A DNA stretch of 64,000 bases, taken from assembly GCF_039539345.1 (NCBI RefSeq), contig NZ_BAABCY010000007.1, positions 20,026-84,025 on the forward strand. The letters are read 5' to 3'. A model generated the notes under the pieces. That model did no database searches, was not told the origin of the DNA, and saw only the letters and a list, made by a program, of their open reading frames with translations. This stretch comes from Snuella lapsa (lineage in GTDB: Bacteria; Bacteroidota; Bacteroidia; Flavobacteriales; Flavobacteriaceae). The translations under genes were made by a program, and so were the position numbers. This document shows positions 43,052 to 52,480 of the stretch, one piece after another (position 1 is the stretch's first letter; each line of letters starts with the position of its first letter).

Positions 43052-43663
43052 ATGAAAACACCTTATAAAAATATTTACAGCGTATTGAAGCTGAACCGCT
43101 TTATTGTTTTGGCTGTGGTCATAGGAGCTGTGCTGACCTGTATAGTTTCTGTACTAATGGTCATAAAACTCCACAATGAAACGGTCAATAATGCCTTTGT
43201 GGTCAATACAGATGGGAGTGTGATTCCCTTAAAAATGGTAAAGCAACAGGAGAACCTAGAAGTAGAGATATTATCACATTTAGAACTGTTCCATACCTAC
43301 TTCTACCATATTGATGCCAGCAATTATGAAAAGCATCTGGAAAAGGCATTATGGCTAGGGAACAGTTCTGTCGATGCACTTTACAGACAGAAAAAGGCGG
43401 ATGGGGTCTATAACCGATTGTTACAATACTCTTTAGTCCAGAAAGTACTGAAGATTGAATCGAAAATCGATGTCCAGCACGAACCCTATCGTTTTGAGAC
43501 TACCACCGTTTTTGAAATCAACCGAGGGACGGTGACCGATACCTATGAGCTCATGACAACAGGTAATCTTATAAAAGTAGATAGAAACTTTCCCAAGAAC
43601 ACCCATGGATTACTGATTACCAATTTTTTTGAAAGCACGTTACGAAAAATAGAAACTCAATAG
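43052..43663 (+). CDS. traK: Conjugative transposon TraK (VirB8-like)
   Basis: 203 aa from ATG at 43052, preferred over GTG at 43004, which overlaps the traJ stop; TraK proteins normally begin close before the membrane helix. One helix (FIVLAVVIGAVLTCIVSVLMV) then a periplasmic domain with VVNTDGSVIPLKM and FFHTYFYHIDASNYEKHL-like features of TraK. Assembly scaffold of the channel. Confidence 0.85.
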   Translation: MKTPYKNIYSVLKLNRFIVLAVVIGAVLTCIVSVLMVIKLHNETVNNAFVVNTDGSVIPLKMVKQQENLEVEILSHLELFHTYFYHIDASNYEKHLEKALWLGNSSVDALYRQKKADGVYNRLLQYSLVQKVLKIESKIDVQHEPYRFETTTVFEINRGTVTDTYELMTTGNLIKVDRNFPKNTHGLLITNFFESTLRKIETQ

Positions 43664-43697
43664 CCTATTCCATAAGGCTATTTAAAATGAACAAAAA

Positions 43698-44642
43698 ATG
43701 AAACTAGAGAAGAACAAAATTGTATTTGCATCAGTAATAATATGCATACTCCTTTTTATTGGTGGCTATGGCATTATGGTTATGGGGCCTGAAGACCTTC
43801 CAGAGATCGATAGCAATAAAATTCCCATTCCAGAATTGGAAGATGGACAAAAGGAATACCATTCTAAAATCGAGGCATTGGACAACTTGAAAGAAGAACG
43901 GGAAAAGACCGTGCCCTCACTTTACCCGGAGCATATGATTGACGACAAAGGGTATTTCAACCCAGATTATATGGAACTGGAAAAACAGCGTATCATTGAC
44001 AGTGTTTACAGTAAAGGGCGGATTAGCTATTCGGAAAAGCGTTTTAGAAATCTGGATATTACGGAAGCACCAAGAAAACTTCAAAGCGATTCAGTTATAA
44101 TAATGGATAAAAGGGAAGTTCAAGACATGGAACCCGAATTAACCACTAAAGAACTGTCATTAGAACATCAGCTGTTTTTTGCATCGAGTCCATTAGAAAA
44201 TGAAAATGTTGTTTCACAACATACAGACCCGTTTATCTATGTTTGGGTAGATGGCACGCAAACAGTACGAAATAATTACCGCTTACAAATGCGCTTGACC
44301 AAAGAAGCAATAATAAACAATATAAAGGTTCCAAAAAACACACCTATTTATGGATTCGTAAGTTTTAAGCCGAATAGGACGATTGTAGAAATTGAAAATA
44401 TCAATCACAAACCTGTTAAGTTAAAGGCTTTTGACCTTCAGGATAGCAGTGAAGGCATTTATATAGAGAACAGCTTCAGGGGCGAAGCAAGGCAGGAAGT
44501 GGTAGGGGATGTGGTGGACGACATCAATATTGTTGGTGTTCCACAGGTAAGCGGCATCAAAAAGATATTCCAACGAAATAACCGTACTGTAAAAGTTACC
44601 ATAACCGACAATTATCAATTAATATTAAAACACATAAAATGA
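43698..44642 (+). CDS. traM: Conjugative transposon TraM
   Basis: 314 aa. N-terminal membrane helix (IVFASVIICILLFIGGYGIMV), a charged linker and a C-terminal beta domain with RLTKEAIINNIKVPKNTPIYGFVSF, as in TraM of CTnDOT (VirB10-like role). Stop and traN start overlap as ATGA. Confidence 0.85.
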   Translation: MKLEKNKIVFASVIICILLFIGGYGIMVMGPEDLPEIDSNKIPIPELEDGQKEYHSKIEALDNLKEEREKTVPSLYPEHMIDDKGYFNPDYMELEKQRIIDSVYSKGRISYSEKRFRNLDITEAPRKLQSDSVIIMDKREVQDMEPELTTKELSLEHQLFFASSPLENENVVSQHTDPFIYVWVDGTQTVRNNYRLQMRLTKEAIINNIKVPKNTPIYGFVSFKPNRTIVEIENINHKPVKLKAFDLQDSSEGIYIENSFRGEARQEVVGDVVDDINIVGVPQVSGIKKIFQRNNRTVKVTITDNYQLILKHIK

Positions 44643-45433
44643 AATCAATTATAACTTTAATAATCTTAACCATCTGCCTTTCATTAAATGCACAACAAAA
44701 ATTGGATACCATTTATGCTAATAATAAAAAGAATGTAGCCCTGTTTTTTCCTGAACCCATTCGTCAGGGTATTACTGGAACGGACAATTTTGTATTCACT
44801 TACAATCGGGAGAAAGAACAATATTTTGGGTTACTTCAAGCGACTCCAGGAACGGATAGCAATTTATTAGCCGTAACAAAAAATGGTCAGGTGTATTCCT
44901 ATATTTTGAAATATAAAGAACAGCTTACTAAACTGAATTATTTTATAACTTCAAAAGCAAGCATTGGAAATGAGCAGCCCAAGAACATAAAAGAAAAATC
45001 TATTGTTCAGACAGAGAATGCATCTACAGACAGATCCGTTTATATTCAGAAATTTAGCGAATATTTGCTAAAGAGGAAGTATGAGTCTATTGCTACCAAA
45101 AGAAAAAAAGGTATAAAATTGCAATTAGAAAAAATGGTATATAATTCATCCGAAGTCTATTTAGTCCTGGAAATCAAAAACAACTCTGAAATTGATTTTG
45201 AGGTGGATTACCTTAAAGTTTATAGAGCCAATGGGAATAATAAACGTAAGGCTTCGTTTCAAAGATTGGAACAGGAAATAATTTACCAGCATAAAATGGC
45301 CAATCAAATTAAGACTGAAGAAAATAAACGGTTTGTTTATGTGCTTCCAAAATTTGTGTTGGGGGATAATGAAAGGTTAATTATTGAGTTGAAAGAGTTG
45401 AAAGGAAATAGAAAGGTTCTTCTTAAAACTTAA
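44639..45433 (+). CDS. traN: Conjugative transposon TraN (DUF4138)
   Basis: 264 aa with a signal peptide (LSLNAQQ). The N-terminal strand set (IYANNKKNVALFFPEPIRQGI, NFVFTYNREKEQYFGLLQA) and the C-terminal domain (YLVLEIKNNSEIDFEVDYLKVY, FVLGDNERLIIEL) match TraN, a VirB9-like outer component. It is the last tra gene here. TraO and TraQ are absent and the convergent integrase gene overlaps its end by four bases. Confidence 0.85.
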   Translation: MKSIITLIILTICLSLNAQQKLDTIYANNKKNVALFFPEPIRQGITGTDNFVFTYNREKEQYFGLLQATPGTDSNLLAVTKNGQVYSYILKYKEQLTKLNYFITSKASIGNEQPKNIKEKSIVQTENASTDRSVYIQKFSEYLLKRKYESIATKRKKGIKLQLEKMVYNSSEVYLVLEIKNNSEIDFEVDYLKVYRANGNNKRKASFQRLEQEIIYQHKMANQIKTEENKRFVYVLPKFVLGDNERLIIELKELKGNRKVLLKT

Positions 45434-46668
45434 ATAACTTCATCCAAATTTTCTTTAAGCGAAAGCTTATTTTTAAGGGTTTTCATATCATCACTTACTT
45501 TTCTGTCCAATATTTTTGCATAATGCTGGGTCGTCTTCAATGATTTATGGCCCAGCATTTTGCTTACAGATTCAATGGGAACGCCATTGGTCAATGTTAC
45601 GGTTGTAGCAAAGGTATGCCTTGCCAAATGGAAAGTCAGATTTTTAGGTATTTTGCATAAATCTGCAATTTCCTTTAGGTATGCGTTCATTTTTTGGTTG
45701 CTAAGAATCGGCAGAATTTTATCGCTGTCTATAATATCGGAATGTTCGCTGTATTTTTTTAGGATAGCATCAGCTATAGGCAATATAGGGATATTGCTTC
45801 TTGTATCTGTTTTGGTTCTTTTGGTCTTAATCCAGCGTTCCCCATCAATACCAATAACAATGTCATTTTTTGACAGCTTTTGGACATCAGCATAGGCTAG
45901 GCCGGTAAAACAGCTGAAAATAAAGATGTCTTTGACTAAATCTAATCTGGGTGTGTGGAGTTCCTTTTCAACTATATTTTGTATTTCATCCTCGGTCAAA
46001 AATTCCCTGTCCACTACCCTTAATTTCGCCTTCCAATGAAGAAAAGGATCTTTGTCTATCCAATCATTTGCATATGCGATACGAATAATCTTTTTAAAAT
46101 TAGTTATGTATTTAATTGCGGTATTATGGCTGCAACTTCTTTCCGTTTTTAAATAGTATTCGAATCCAGTAATAAATTTATGGTCAATATCCTTAACTAA
46201 AATATCTTGAGCCCTATATTCTTTTAAGATATATTCAGCTACATGTTTTTTAGCGGTACGATACCTTTCAGCTGTTCCTAATGCAAAATCACTTCCAATA
46301 AGTTTGTTTACTTTTTTATTATGATCTTCGAAGATTTCAAGTAACATTTTCTTATTAGAATCTTTACCTAAATATGAATCCCTTAGAGATACTGCTGTAA
46401 TAGGTTTTCCATTAGATATATATTGTTGTTCAATAGAGTATATCTTATTTTTAATGGTAGTTATATATCTATTGATATCCTGAGATTCTTTAGAATTCCC
46501 CTTAGCTAAATTACTATCAGCATTCCAAAAGTTTACTAATATTTTTCTACGAATGCTTAATTCCGCTCGCTGACCATTTACCGTTATTCTTAAATAAATA
46601 TTTGCTCTTCCAGTACGATCAGCTTTGCTTTTTTTTATAAAGAAGAGTAAGGAAAATGTATTTTTCAT
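45430..46668 (-). CDS. Tyrosine integrase of the conjugative element (IntDOT-like)
   Basis: 412 aa from ATG at 46668; a TTG at 46743 would extend it, but the family starts close before the arm-binding domain. Arm-type domain (FFIKKSKADRTGRANIYLRI), SAM-like core-binding domain, and catalytic domain. The Arg I box reads FSCFTGLAYADV, so the first Arg is missing as in IntDOT. Lys in IKTKRTKTDTRS, HLARH, LGHKSLKTTQHYAKI with Tyr are present. It sits 240 bp from tRNA-Ser, the likely attB. Convergent with traN. Confidence 0.92.
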   Translation of the reverse strand: MKNTFSLLFFIKKSKADRTGRANIYLRITVNGQRAELSIRRKILVNFWNADSNLAKGNSKESQDINRYITTIKNKIYSIEQQYISNGKPITAVSLRDSYLGKDSNKKMLLEIFEDHNKKVNKLIGSDFALGTAERYRTAKKHVAEYILKEYRAQDILVKDIDHKFITGFEYYLKTERSCSHNTAIKYITNFKKIIRIAYANDWIDKDPFLHWKAKLRVVDREFLTEDEIQNIVEKELHTPRLDLVKDIFIFSCFTGLAYADVQKLSKNDIVIGIDGERWIKTKRTKTDTRSNIPILPIADAILKKYSEHSDIIDSDKILPILSNQKMNAYLKEIADLCKIPKNLTFHLARHTFATTVTLTNGVPIESVSKMLGHKSLKTTQHYAKILDRKVSDDMKTLKNKLSLKENLDEVI

Positions 46669-46759
46669 GGATTTTGCTTGTTTTTTGTTTGAATTTACAA
46701 AAAAAATAACAAAGGAGTCTGTTCGTAAGTGGTTAATATTCAAATAATTAAAAATTAAT

Positions 46760-46793
46760 CGGTGTCAGTTGGAGAAGGGTGGAAGTGACACCG
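46760..46793. repeat. 8-bp inverted repeat near the probable attachment end
   Basis: CGGTGTCA (46760-46767) and TGACACCG (46786-46793) with an 18-nt loop between the integrase and tRNA-Ser. It may be an integrase or excisionase arm site, or a hairpin. No function can be proved. Confidence 0.45.
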
Positions 46794-46850
46794 AATTAGT
46801 CCCTTTTTATTTGTGTTTTTATGCCATTATTTGGTATTAAATAAAATTAA

Positions 46851-46883
46851 AAAAGCCCATAAACATAGTGTTTATGGGCTTTT
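46851..46883 (-). terminator. Bidirectional terminator next to tRNA-Ser
   Basis: 15-bp perfect stem AAAAGCCCATAAACA / TGTTTATGGGCTTTT, loop of three. Minus-strand transcripts from the tRNA reach it 24 bp past the gene and run into a T-rich tract. Confidence 0.85.
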
Positions 46884-46906
46884 GGTGGAATTTAGTTAAT
46901 TCCTAG

Positions 46907-46991
46907 CGGAGAAAGAGGGATTCGAACCCCCGGAGGTGTGACCCTCAACAGTTTTCAAGACTGCCGCATTCGACCACTCTGCCATTTCTCC
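46907..46991 (-). tRNA. tRNA-Ser (anticodon TGA)
   Basis: 85 nt on the minus strand. Acceptor GGAGAAA pairs with TTTCTCC, a long class II variable arm (GAGGGTCACACCTC) is present, and the anticodon loop is CTTGAAA. CCA is not encoded. The 3' end faces the integrase, the usual layout for element insertion at a tRNA 3' end. Confidence 0.97.
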
Positions 46992-47279
46992 TTGAGTGCC
47001 TCATCAGCTATTTGCTGAATGCGGGTGCAAATATAGAATCCTTTTTTAATTCTTTCAAGTAAAATTCAATTTTTTTGAAAATATTTTTTTCTTTATAGCA
47101 TAGGATTTATCTATTAAAATAGTTTATACGTTCAGCTTTAGTGAGTTATTTAAACAGACTCTAAACTTATTCTAAAAAGTTTGATTTGCATATACCAGAA
47201 ACTTGGCGCTTTACGTTTTTAGAATCAGAAAAAACTTTATTTTATAATGTATAATGCTAGAAACCGAACTTCAAAATCT

Positions 47280-47287
47280 TACTTTTG
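47280..47287 (+). promoter_or_regulatory. Bacteroidota -7 element (TACTTTTG)
   Basis: Matches TAnnTTTG and lies 20 bp before ATG 47307. It supports that start and excludes the longer reading from 47247. Confidence 0.6.
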
Positions 47288-47306
47288 CATAAATATATCA
47301 GTACTA

Positions 47307-47936
47307 ATGGATACGATAAAATATTTGGAATGGCGTTACGCCACTAAAAAGTTTGATGCCACTAAAAAGTTGTCTGATGCTAAGTTGAATGTTTTAAAGC
47401 AGGCCTTTAACTTAACAGCAACTTCCTTTGGTTTGCAAACTATCAAACTCGTTATAGTTGAAAATAAGGAAAAAAGAGAATCATTGGTGCAATATTCCTA
47501 TAATCAAAAACAGGTTTTGGATGCGTCCCATTTGCTAGTTATTTGCATTCAGAATGACATTATTGAAGCAGATGTTAATGACTATTATAAGAATATAAAA
47601 GCAATACGTGATACTTCAGAAACGATATTGGAGCCTTACAAGAAAGCACTTATTAAAACGGTTAGCAAGATGTCTGTGGAAGAACGCCAGCAGTGGTCAA
47701 AAAATCAAGCCTATATAGCTTTGGGGAATTTGATGACGGTGTGTGCTGTAGAAGGTATTGATTCTTGTCCTATGGAAGGTTTTATTTCCGATAGTTATGA
47801 CGATATGCTTAAGCTAGGTGAAAAAGGTTTAAAATCGGTTTTATTGTTACCTGTTGGCTATCGTGCCAGTGATGATATGTTTGCAGACTTTGAAAAAGTA
47901 AGAAAGTCGTTAAAAGAAACCATTATAGAATTATAA
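47307..47936 (+). CDS. NAD(P)H-dependent nitroreductase family oxidoreductase
   Basis: 209 aa from ATG at 47307. FMN-dependent nitroreductase fold: WRYATKKFDATKKL near the start (FMN phosphate contacts), TSFGLQTIKLVIVEN, and AYIALGNLMTVCAVEGIDSCPMEGF with the GID motif. NfsB-like proteins reduce nitro compounds or quinones in the cytoplasm. Chromosomal gene just beyond the element. Natural substrate unknown. Confidence 0.88.
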   Translation: MDTIKYLEWRYATKKFDATKKLSDAKLNVLKQAFNLTATSFGLQTIKLVIVENKEKRESLVQYSYNQKQVLDASHLLVICIQNDIIEADVNDYYKNIKAIRDTSETILEPYKKALIKTVSKMSVEERQQWSKNQAYIALGNLMTVCAVEGIDSCPMEGFISDSYDDMLKLGEKGLKSVLLLPVGYRASDDMFADFEKVRKSLKETIIEL

Positions 47937-47958
47937 ATATTTAGAAAACTAATAGAAT

Positions 47959-49161
47959 ATGCCCGGATTTGAACTATTTGGTAGCGCAGAACGTAAAGAA
48001 ATACACGATGTTTTAGATACAGGCGTGTTAATGCGCTATGGCTTTGATGGTATGCGCAAAGGCCATTGGAAAGCTAAGGAATTGGAAAGTGAGTTAAGCA
48101 GTGCTTTGCAATCAGATTATGTGCAACTGGTGTCTAGCGGAACGGCAGCTGTATCTGTCGCTTTAGCTACTGCCGGGGTTGGGGCTGGAGATGAGGTTAT
48201 TATGCCAACCTTTACATTTGTTGCGAGTTTTGAAGCTATTATGATGTTGGGAGCAATTCCTGTTTTGGTAGATATTGACGATACACTGGCTTTAAGTCCA
48301 AAGGCTGTAGAGAAAGCTATTACCGAAAAAACCAAGGCGATTATGGTTGTACAAATGTGTGGCAGTATGGGGGATATGGAGGCTTTGAAAGATATTAGTA
48401 AGCGACACAATTTAGTTTTGGTTGAAGATGCTTGCCAGGCTATAGGAGGGACTTATAAGGGAAAACCTTTGGGTAGTATTGGCGATTTGGGATGTTTTTC
48501 TTTTGATTTTGTTAAAACCATTACCTGCGGTGAAGGTGGAGCGGTTATTACCAATGATAAAGCCTATTACACGCATGCAGATCATTACAGCGATCATGGG
48601 CATGATCATATTGGGGCTGATAGAGGAGCTGAAACCCATCCGTTTTTAGGGTATAATTTTAGAATTTCGGAACTGCACGCAGCAGTTGGATTGGCACAGG
48701 TAAAACGCTTACCCGAATTTTTATCAATTCAGAAGACTAATTACGATATTTTGAGAGCTGCACTTTCAGAAATTCCTGAAGTTACTTTTAGAGCAGTCCC
48801 CAATGGCGGAGTGGAAAGTTATGCGTTTTTAAGTTTCTTTTTGCCCAATTTGGAGCTAGCACGTAAAGCATCAAGTGCCTTAAAAGAAGCTGGTGTGGAT
48901 GGTTGTTTTCATTATTATGATAACAATTGGCATTATGTGCGTAAATGGGACCATTTAAAGGAATTAAAATCTTTATTCCCAATAGCTGCCGAAGTTAAGG
49001 CTGGTCTAGAGTATCTTAAGACCAAAACGTTTGCTAAGTCCGATCATTATATCGGTAGAAACATTTCTTGCCTGATAAAACTATCATGGACAGAAGCAGA
49101 GGTTAAAGAAAGGGCAGAAGCTATGGTTAAAGCTATAAAAGATATTTTAATAGTTGCTTAG
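47959..49161 (+). CDS. DegT/DnrJ/EryC1/StrS family aminotransferase
   Basis: 400 aa, PLP fold type I. SSGTAAVSVAL binds PLP phosphate, VEDACQAIGG holds the Asp to the pyridine N, and FDFVKTITCGEGG contains the Schiff-base Lys. These enzymes aminate keto-sugars or related compounds. No sugar gene cluster is next to it, so the substrate is open. 22 bp after the nitroreductase gene; possibly co-transcribed. Confidence 0.9.
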   Translation: MPGFELFGSAERKEIHDVLDTGVLMRYGFDGMRKGHWKAKELESELSSALQSDYVQLVSSGTAAVSVALATAGVGAGDEVIMPTFTFVASFEAIMMLGAIPVLVDIDDTLALSPKAVEKAITEKTKAIMVVQMCGSMGDMEALKDISKRHNLVLVEDACQAIGGTYKGKPLGSIGDLGCFSFDFVKTITCGEGGAVITNDKAYYTHADHYSDHGHDHIGADRGAETHPFLGYNFRISELHAAVGLAQVKRLPEFLSIQKTNYDILRAALSEIPEVTFRAVPNGGVESYAFLSFFLPNLELARKASSALKEAGVDGCFHYYDNNWHYVRKWDHLKELKSLFPIAAEVKAGLEYLKTKTFAKSDHYIGRNISCLIKLSWTEAEVKERAEAMVKAIKDILIVA

Positions 49162-49162
49162 C

Positions 49163-50311
49163 TTAATAATTGACATATTCAATAATTTCCAGCCCATAAC
49201 CTATTAAACCTACACGTTTGGTTTGCTCGGTATTTGAGATTAAACGCAGCTTGTGAATGTTTAGGTCATGAAGAATTTGAGCCCCAATACCAAAATCCCG
49301 ATTATCCATATTTATTCGTGGTGCTTTAGCGATTTTATGTGGCTGCTGATTGCTCCTTAAAAAGGATAGGCGCTTTAATAGGTTCATAGACTGTGACTCC
49401 TGATTAATGAATATAATGGCACCGCTGCCTTCATCGTCAATTACCTTAAACATGTCATCTAATTGCTTGTCGGCATTATTGGTTAAGGTACCCAGAATGT
49501 CATTATTAACCAGCGTAGAGTTTATTCTGGTGAGTACAGGTTCGTCGTCTTTCCACTGTCCTTTTGTTAAGGCTATGTGTACCTGGTTATTGGTGGTTTG
49601 CTGGTATGCTCTTAATCTAAAGCTACCAAAACGGGTTTCAATTTGAAAATCTTCTTTTTTCTCAATCAAAGAATCGTGTTGCATTCTATAGGCTACCAAA
49701 TCTTCGATGGAAACAAGTTTAATGTCTAGTTTTTTTGCTACTTCAATGAGTTGAGGTAAGCGCGCCATGGTACCGTCGTCATTCATAATCTCAACGATCA
49801 CACCAGCAGGGGTTAAGCCAGCTAATCTTGCAAAATCTATAGCGGCTTCGGTATGTCCGGTACGTCTTAATACGCCCCCTTCTTTAGCAACCAAAGGAAA
49901 AATATGACCAGGACGGGCTAATTCAAAGGGTTTGGTAGATGGATCGGTAAGCGCTTTAATGGTCTTTGCCCTATCACTGGCAGAAATCCCAGTGGTTACC
50001 CCATTACCTCTTAGGTCTACCGATACCGTAAATGCCGTTTCCATGGGGTCGGTATTGTTTCTAACCATCATGTTAAGCTCTAAGTCCTTACATCTGTTTT
50101 CTGTAAGAGGAGCACATATAAGTCCTCTACCGTGTTTGGCCATAAAGTTTATCATTTGAGGGGTTACCTTATCGGCAGCCGCTACAAAGTCACCTTCATT
50201 TTCCCTATTAGCGTCGTCTACAACTATAATTACCTTTCCGTTTCTAATATCATCTATTGCGTCGTGAATGGTATCTAATTTAAAATTAGCAGTGTTATTG
50301 TTTGTCGTCAT
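49163..50311 (-). CDS. ribB: 3,4-dihydroxy-2-butanone 4-phosphate synthase with degenerate GTP cyclohydrolase II domain
   Basis: 382 aa from ATG at 50311. A second ATG at 50326 is five codons upstream but lies at the expected transcription start, so 50311 is preferred. The RibB half is intact: VVDDANRENEGDF, MAKHGRGLICAPL, RPGHIFPL, RRTGHTEAAIDFARLAG. The RibA half keeps the frame but has lost the zinc Cys residues (the HSECLTGD equivalent reads NSTLVNND and the RCDCG equivalent TNNAD). So only the DHBP step of riboflavin synthesis is expected here, and a separate GTP cyclohydrolase II should exist. Confidence 0.9.
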   Translation of the reverse strand: MTTNNNTANFKLDTIHDAIDDIRNGKVIIVVDDANRENEGDFVAAADKVTPQMINFMAKHGRGLICAPLTENRCKDLELNMMVRNNTDPMETAFTVSVDLRGNGVTTGISASDRAKTIKALTDPSTKPFELARPGHIFPLVAKEGGVLRRTGHTEAAIDFARLAGLTPAGVIVEIMNDDGTMARLPQLIEVAKKLDIKLVSIEDLVAYRMQHDSLIEKKEDFQIETRFGSFRLRAYQQTTNNQVHIALTKGQWKDDEPVLTRINSTLVNNDILGTLTNNADKQLDDMFKVIDDEGSGAIIFINQESQSMNLLKRLSFLRSNQQPHKIAKAPRINMDNRDFGIGAQILHDLNIHKLRLISNTEQTKRVGLIGYGLEIIEYVNY

Positions 50312-50330
50312 GGTATCTGTAATCATGGTG

Positions 50331-50338
50331 CAAAGATA
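50331..50338 (-). promoter_or_regulatory. Bacteroidota -7 element (TATCTTTG, minus strand)
   Basis: TAnnTTTG on the minus strand, four bases before the first ATG of ribB. A start of transcription about seven bases on would fall at that ATG, so the next ATG (50311) is the better start. Confidence 0.55.
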
Positions 50339-50341
50339 TTC

Positions 50342-52342
50342 TTATTTTAAAGAATCTAAACAATTAAATTTTAAGTCTTCCTTTATTTTAGAATTTAAAA
50401 AGGGATGACTAATCATATATAAAGGAAATCCTATTATTAATAGGGCTAGATTAGGCCGTTTTCTTTTTTTGCTTAGATGCGTATAAAAAGAAGATATGTT
50501 TAATAGTGATTTTACATAATAAATTATAAACAATAAAAGGGAAACAAAACTAAGTTGGATTGATGCTGTAGCTAATGAAGGTAGCTTATTATTTCTAAAT
50601 ACAAAAAATAGAACGAGTAGAACAACACCAACGCCATATAATACTATGGAAAACTTAGCATGATCTTTATAGTTTTTAACGGTTGTTTCTGAAGTGAGAT
50701 AATCTTTGTTAAGAGGAAGTCCGTTTGCAATCAATTCTTTGGTTGAAATGCTTCGGTTATTTAAAATTTTAATAGCTTCGAAACGACAATTTTCTTCATG
50801 ACCAAGTGTCTCATAATTTTTAATGACATCAATTAATTGGTCATTGGTATGAGAATTCAAGAATTTATAATCAACACTATTCTTTTCTTTTATATTTAAA
50901 ACCTTTTTTAAAGGTTCTATAATACTATCTATATCAAATAAACCTTTATCGGCCGTAGCACGCTTGGTTAAAAATATACCTAAGGGGAGCATAACAAGTG
51001 TGGAAAACCAACTGGCCAATACGGGGTTGAAACTACCATTTTTAGCACTATTAGTGGCAAAAATACCTATGAAATGATAGGTTAAAAAAAGTAAAATAGC
51101 TATAACCATTGGTAAACCAATGCCTCCTTTTCTAATTAATGCACCAAGAGGAGCGCCAACAAAAAACAGGATGATACAAGCAAAGCCTAGTGCTAATTTT
51201 TCGTGAAATGCTATTATGTGTCTGTTAAAAGATACTTTAGCTAATTTTGAGGTGTTTTTTTTGGTCGTAATAAGTTGTTGTGTAGATACAACCGATTTTT
51301 GAGCTACGTCTACAATTTGCGTTTTTGTTTTTGTGTCGAAAAGCTCTAAAATTTCGCCGGTATAAATGGAGTCGTTTTTTTGTTCTGCGGCTGTTTTTTT
51401 TACCTCTTTTGCTACTGGAGCGCGTTTAGGTTTTACTTTATAAACATTAGACCGCTTGTATAAATTAGATACAAGTGTCTCATGGTTCTCATATTGCTTT
51501 GTTATAAGTGAATCGATGGTGTAGTCCAGATCTTTTATGTTTAACATATTGTATCTGTCGTCGTATGATTTCTCTTCAAGGTCTACTTTGTTGAATTCCG
51601 TCAGGTCAATATTAAAATCATACTTTTTGAAAGACGCTTTAGCAAATGGGTGCTTTTTTCTTTCCGATGTATTCTTTTTGGGGATGTCTTCATAGTAAAA
51701 GCCATCAAACAGTATTAGCTTAACCACATTAGACTTCTCTTCTCCAACAAGTTCACCTGTTTTAGATGTTATGGTAGCAGCGTTGATTCTGCCATTTGCA
51801 TCCTTTTTGTGTATAATAACGTCTTCTAGGAATTGCCCCCTGTCTCCACTCTTTTTTCTTACTTTAATGTTATAGTTGTCCCCTATATTGGTAAACTGCC
51901 CTTCGGCTATGGCCATACCCGGCTTTAGTTTTGCAATGTTTCTTCGGAGGTTATACGAATTGTATTCGGCCCAAGGTATGACGTTATTGGAAAAGAAAAA
52001 AGTTGTAATACCCAATATTATTATAAAAACGCTTAAGCCAGACATAGCCCGTTGTAGTGAAATGCCCGTAGATTTCATTGCTGCAAACTCATAGTTTTCG
52101 GCAAAGCTACCAAAGACCATAATCGAGGATAGCAGGATAGTGAGAGGTAGTACTAGAGGAATTAACTTGGGGGTAAAATAGATTAAAAACTTTGCAACAA
52201 CAATTATGTCCAAATCTTTTCCAGCAAGTTCTTTTATGTAAAGCCAAATGGTTTGTAAAATAAAAATCATTATGAGTATAATAAATACACTCATAAAGGT
52301 TCTTAGGTATGTGGTTAATATGTACCGATCTAGTATTTTCAC
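50342..52342 (-). CDS. LptF/LptG family permease (YjgP/YjgQ)
   Basis: 666 aa. N-terminal membrane bundle (about 10-120), a large periplasmic jellyroll region with a Bacteroidota-type extension (about 130-370), and a second bundle (about 370-470). A further C-terminal soluble and membrane part gives a length well above E. coli LptF/G. It is the inner membrane lipopolysaccharide export permease that works with LptB. Located between lolA and ribB, all on the minus strand. Confidence 0.88.
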   Translation of the reverse strand: MKILDRYILTTYLRTFMSVFIILIMIFILQTIWLYIKELAGKDLDIIVVAKFLIYFTPKLIPLVLPLTILLSSIMVFGSFAENYEFAAMKSTGISLQRAMSGLSVFIIILGITTFFFSNNVIPWAEYNSYNLRRNIAKLKPGMAIAEGQFTNIGDNYNIKVRKKSGDRGQFLEDVIIHKKDANGRINAATITSKTGELVGEEKSNVVKLILFDGFYYEDIPKKNTSERKKHPFAKASFKKYDFNIDLTEFNKVDLEEKSYDDRYNMLNIKDLDYTIDSLITKQYENHETLVSNLYKRSNVYKVKPKRAPVAKEVKKTAAEQKNDSIYTGEILELFDTKTKTQIVDVAQKSVVSTQQLITTKKNTSKLAKVSFNRHIIAFHEKLALGFACIILFFVGAPLGALIRKGGIGLPMVIAILLFLTYHFIGIFATNSAKNGSFNPVLASWFSTLVMLPLGIFLTKRATADKGLFDIDSIIEPLKKVLNIKEKNSVDYKFLNSHTNDQLIDVIKNYETLGHEENCRFEAIKILNNRSISTKELIANGLPLNKDYLTSETTVKNYKDHAKFSIVLYGVGVVLLVLFFVFRNNKLPSLATASIQLSFVSLLLFIIYYVKSLLNISSFYTHLSKKRKRPNLALLIIGFPLYMISHPFLNSKIKEDLKFNCLDSLK

Positions 52343-52391
52343 AGGTTCTTAATCTTACTAATTATTTGTTCAACAAATTAATTATAAAATT

Positions 52392-52418
52392 GAGAACGTG
52401 AATAATCACTGCGTTCTC
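52392..52418 (-). repeat. Inverted repeat between lolA and lptG/F genes
   Basis: GAGAACG / CGTTCTC with a 13-nt loop. On the minus strand it is followed by AATTTTATAATT. A possible weak terminator or mRNA-processing hairpin between lolA and the permease gene. Confidence 0.4.
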
Positions 52419-52480
52419 GAATTGGATGTTCTAAAAAAAGATAATAATCTTTATAAACTATAATGTGCTTCAATGTCAAA

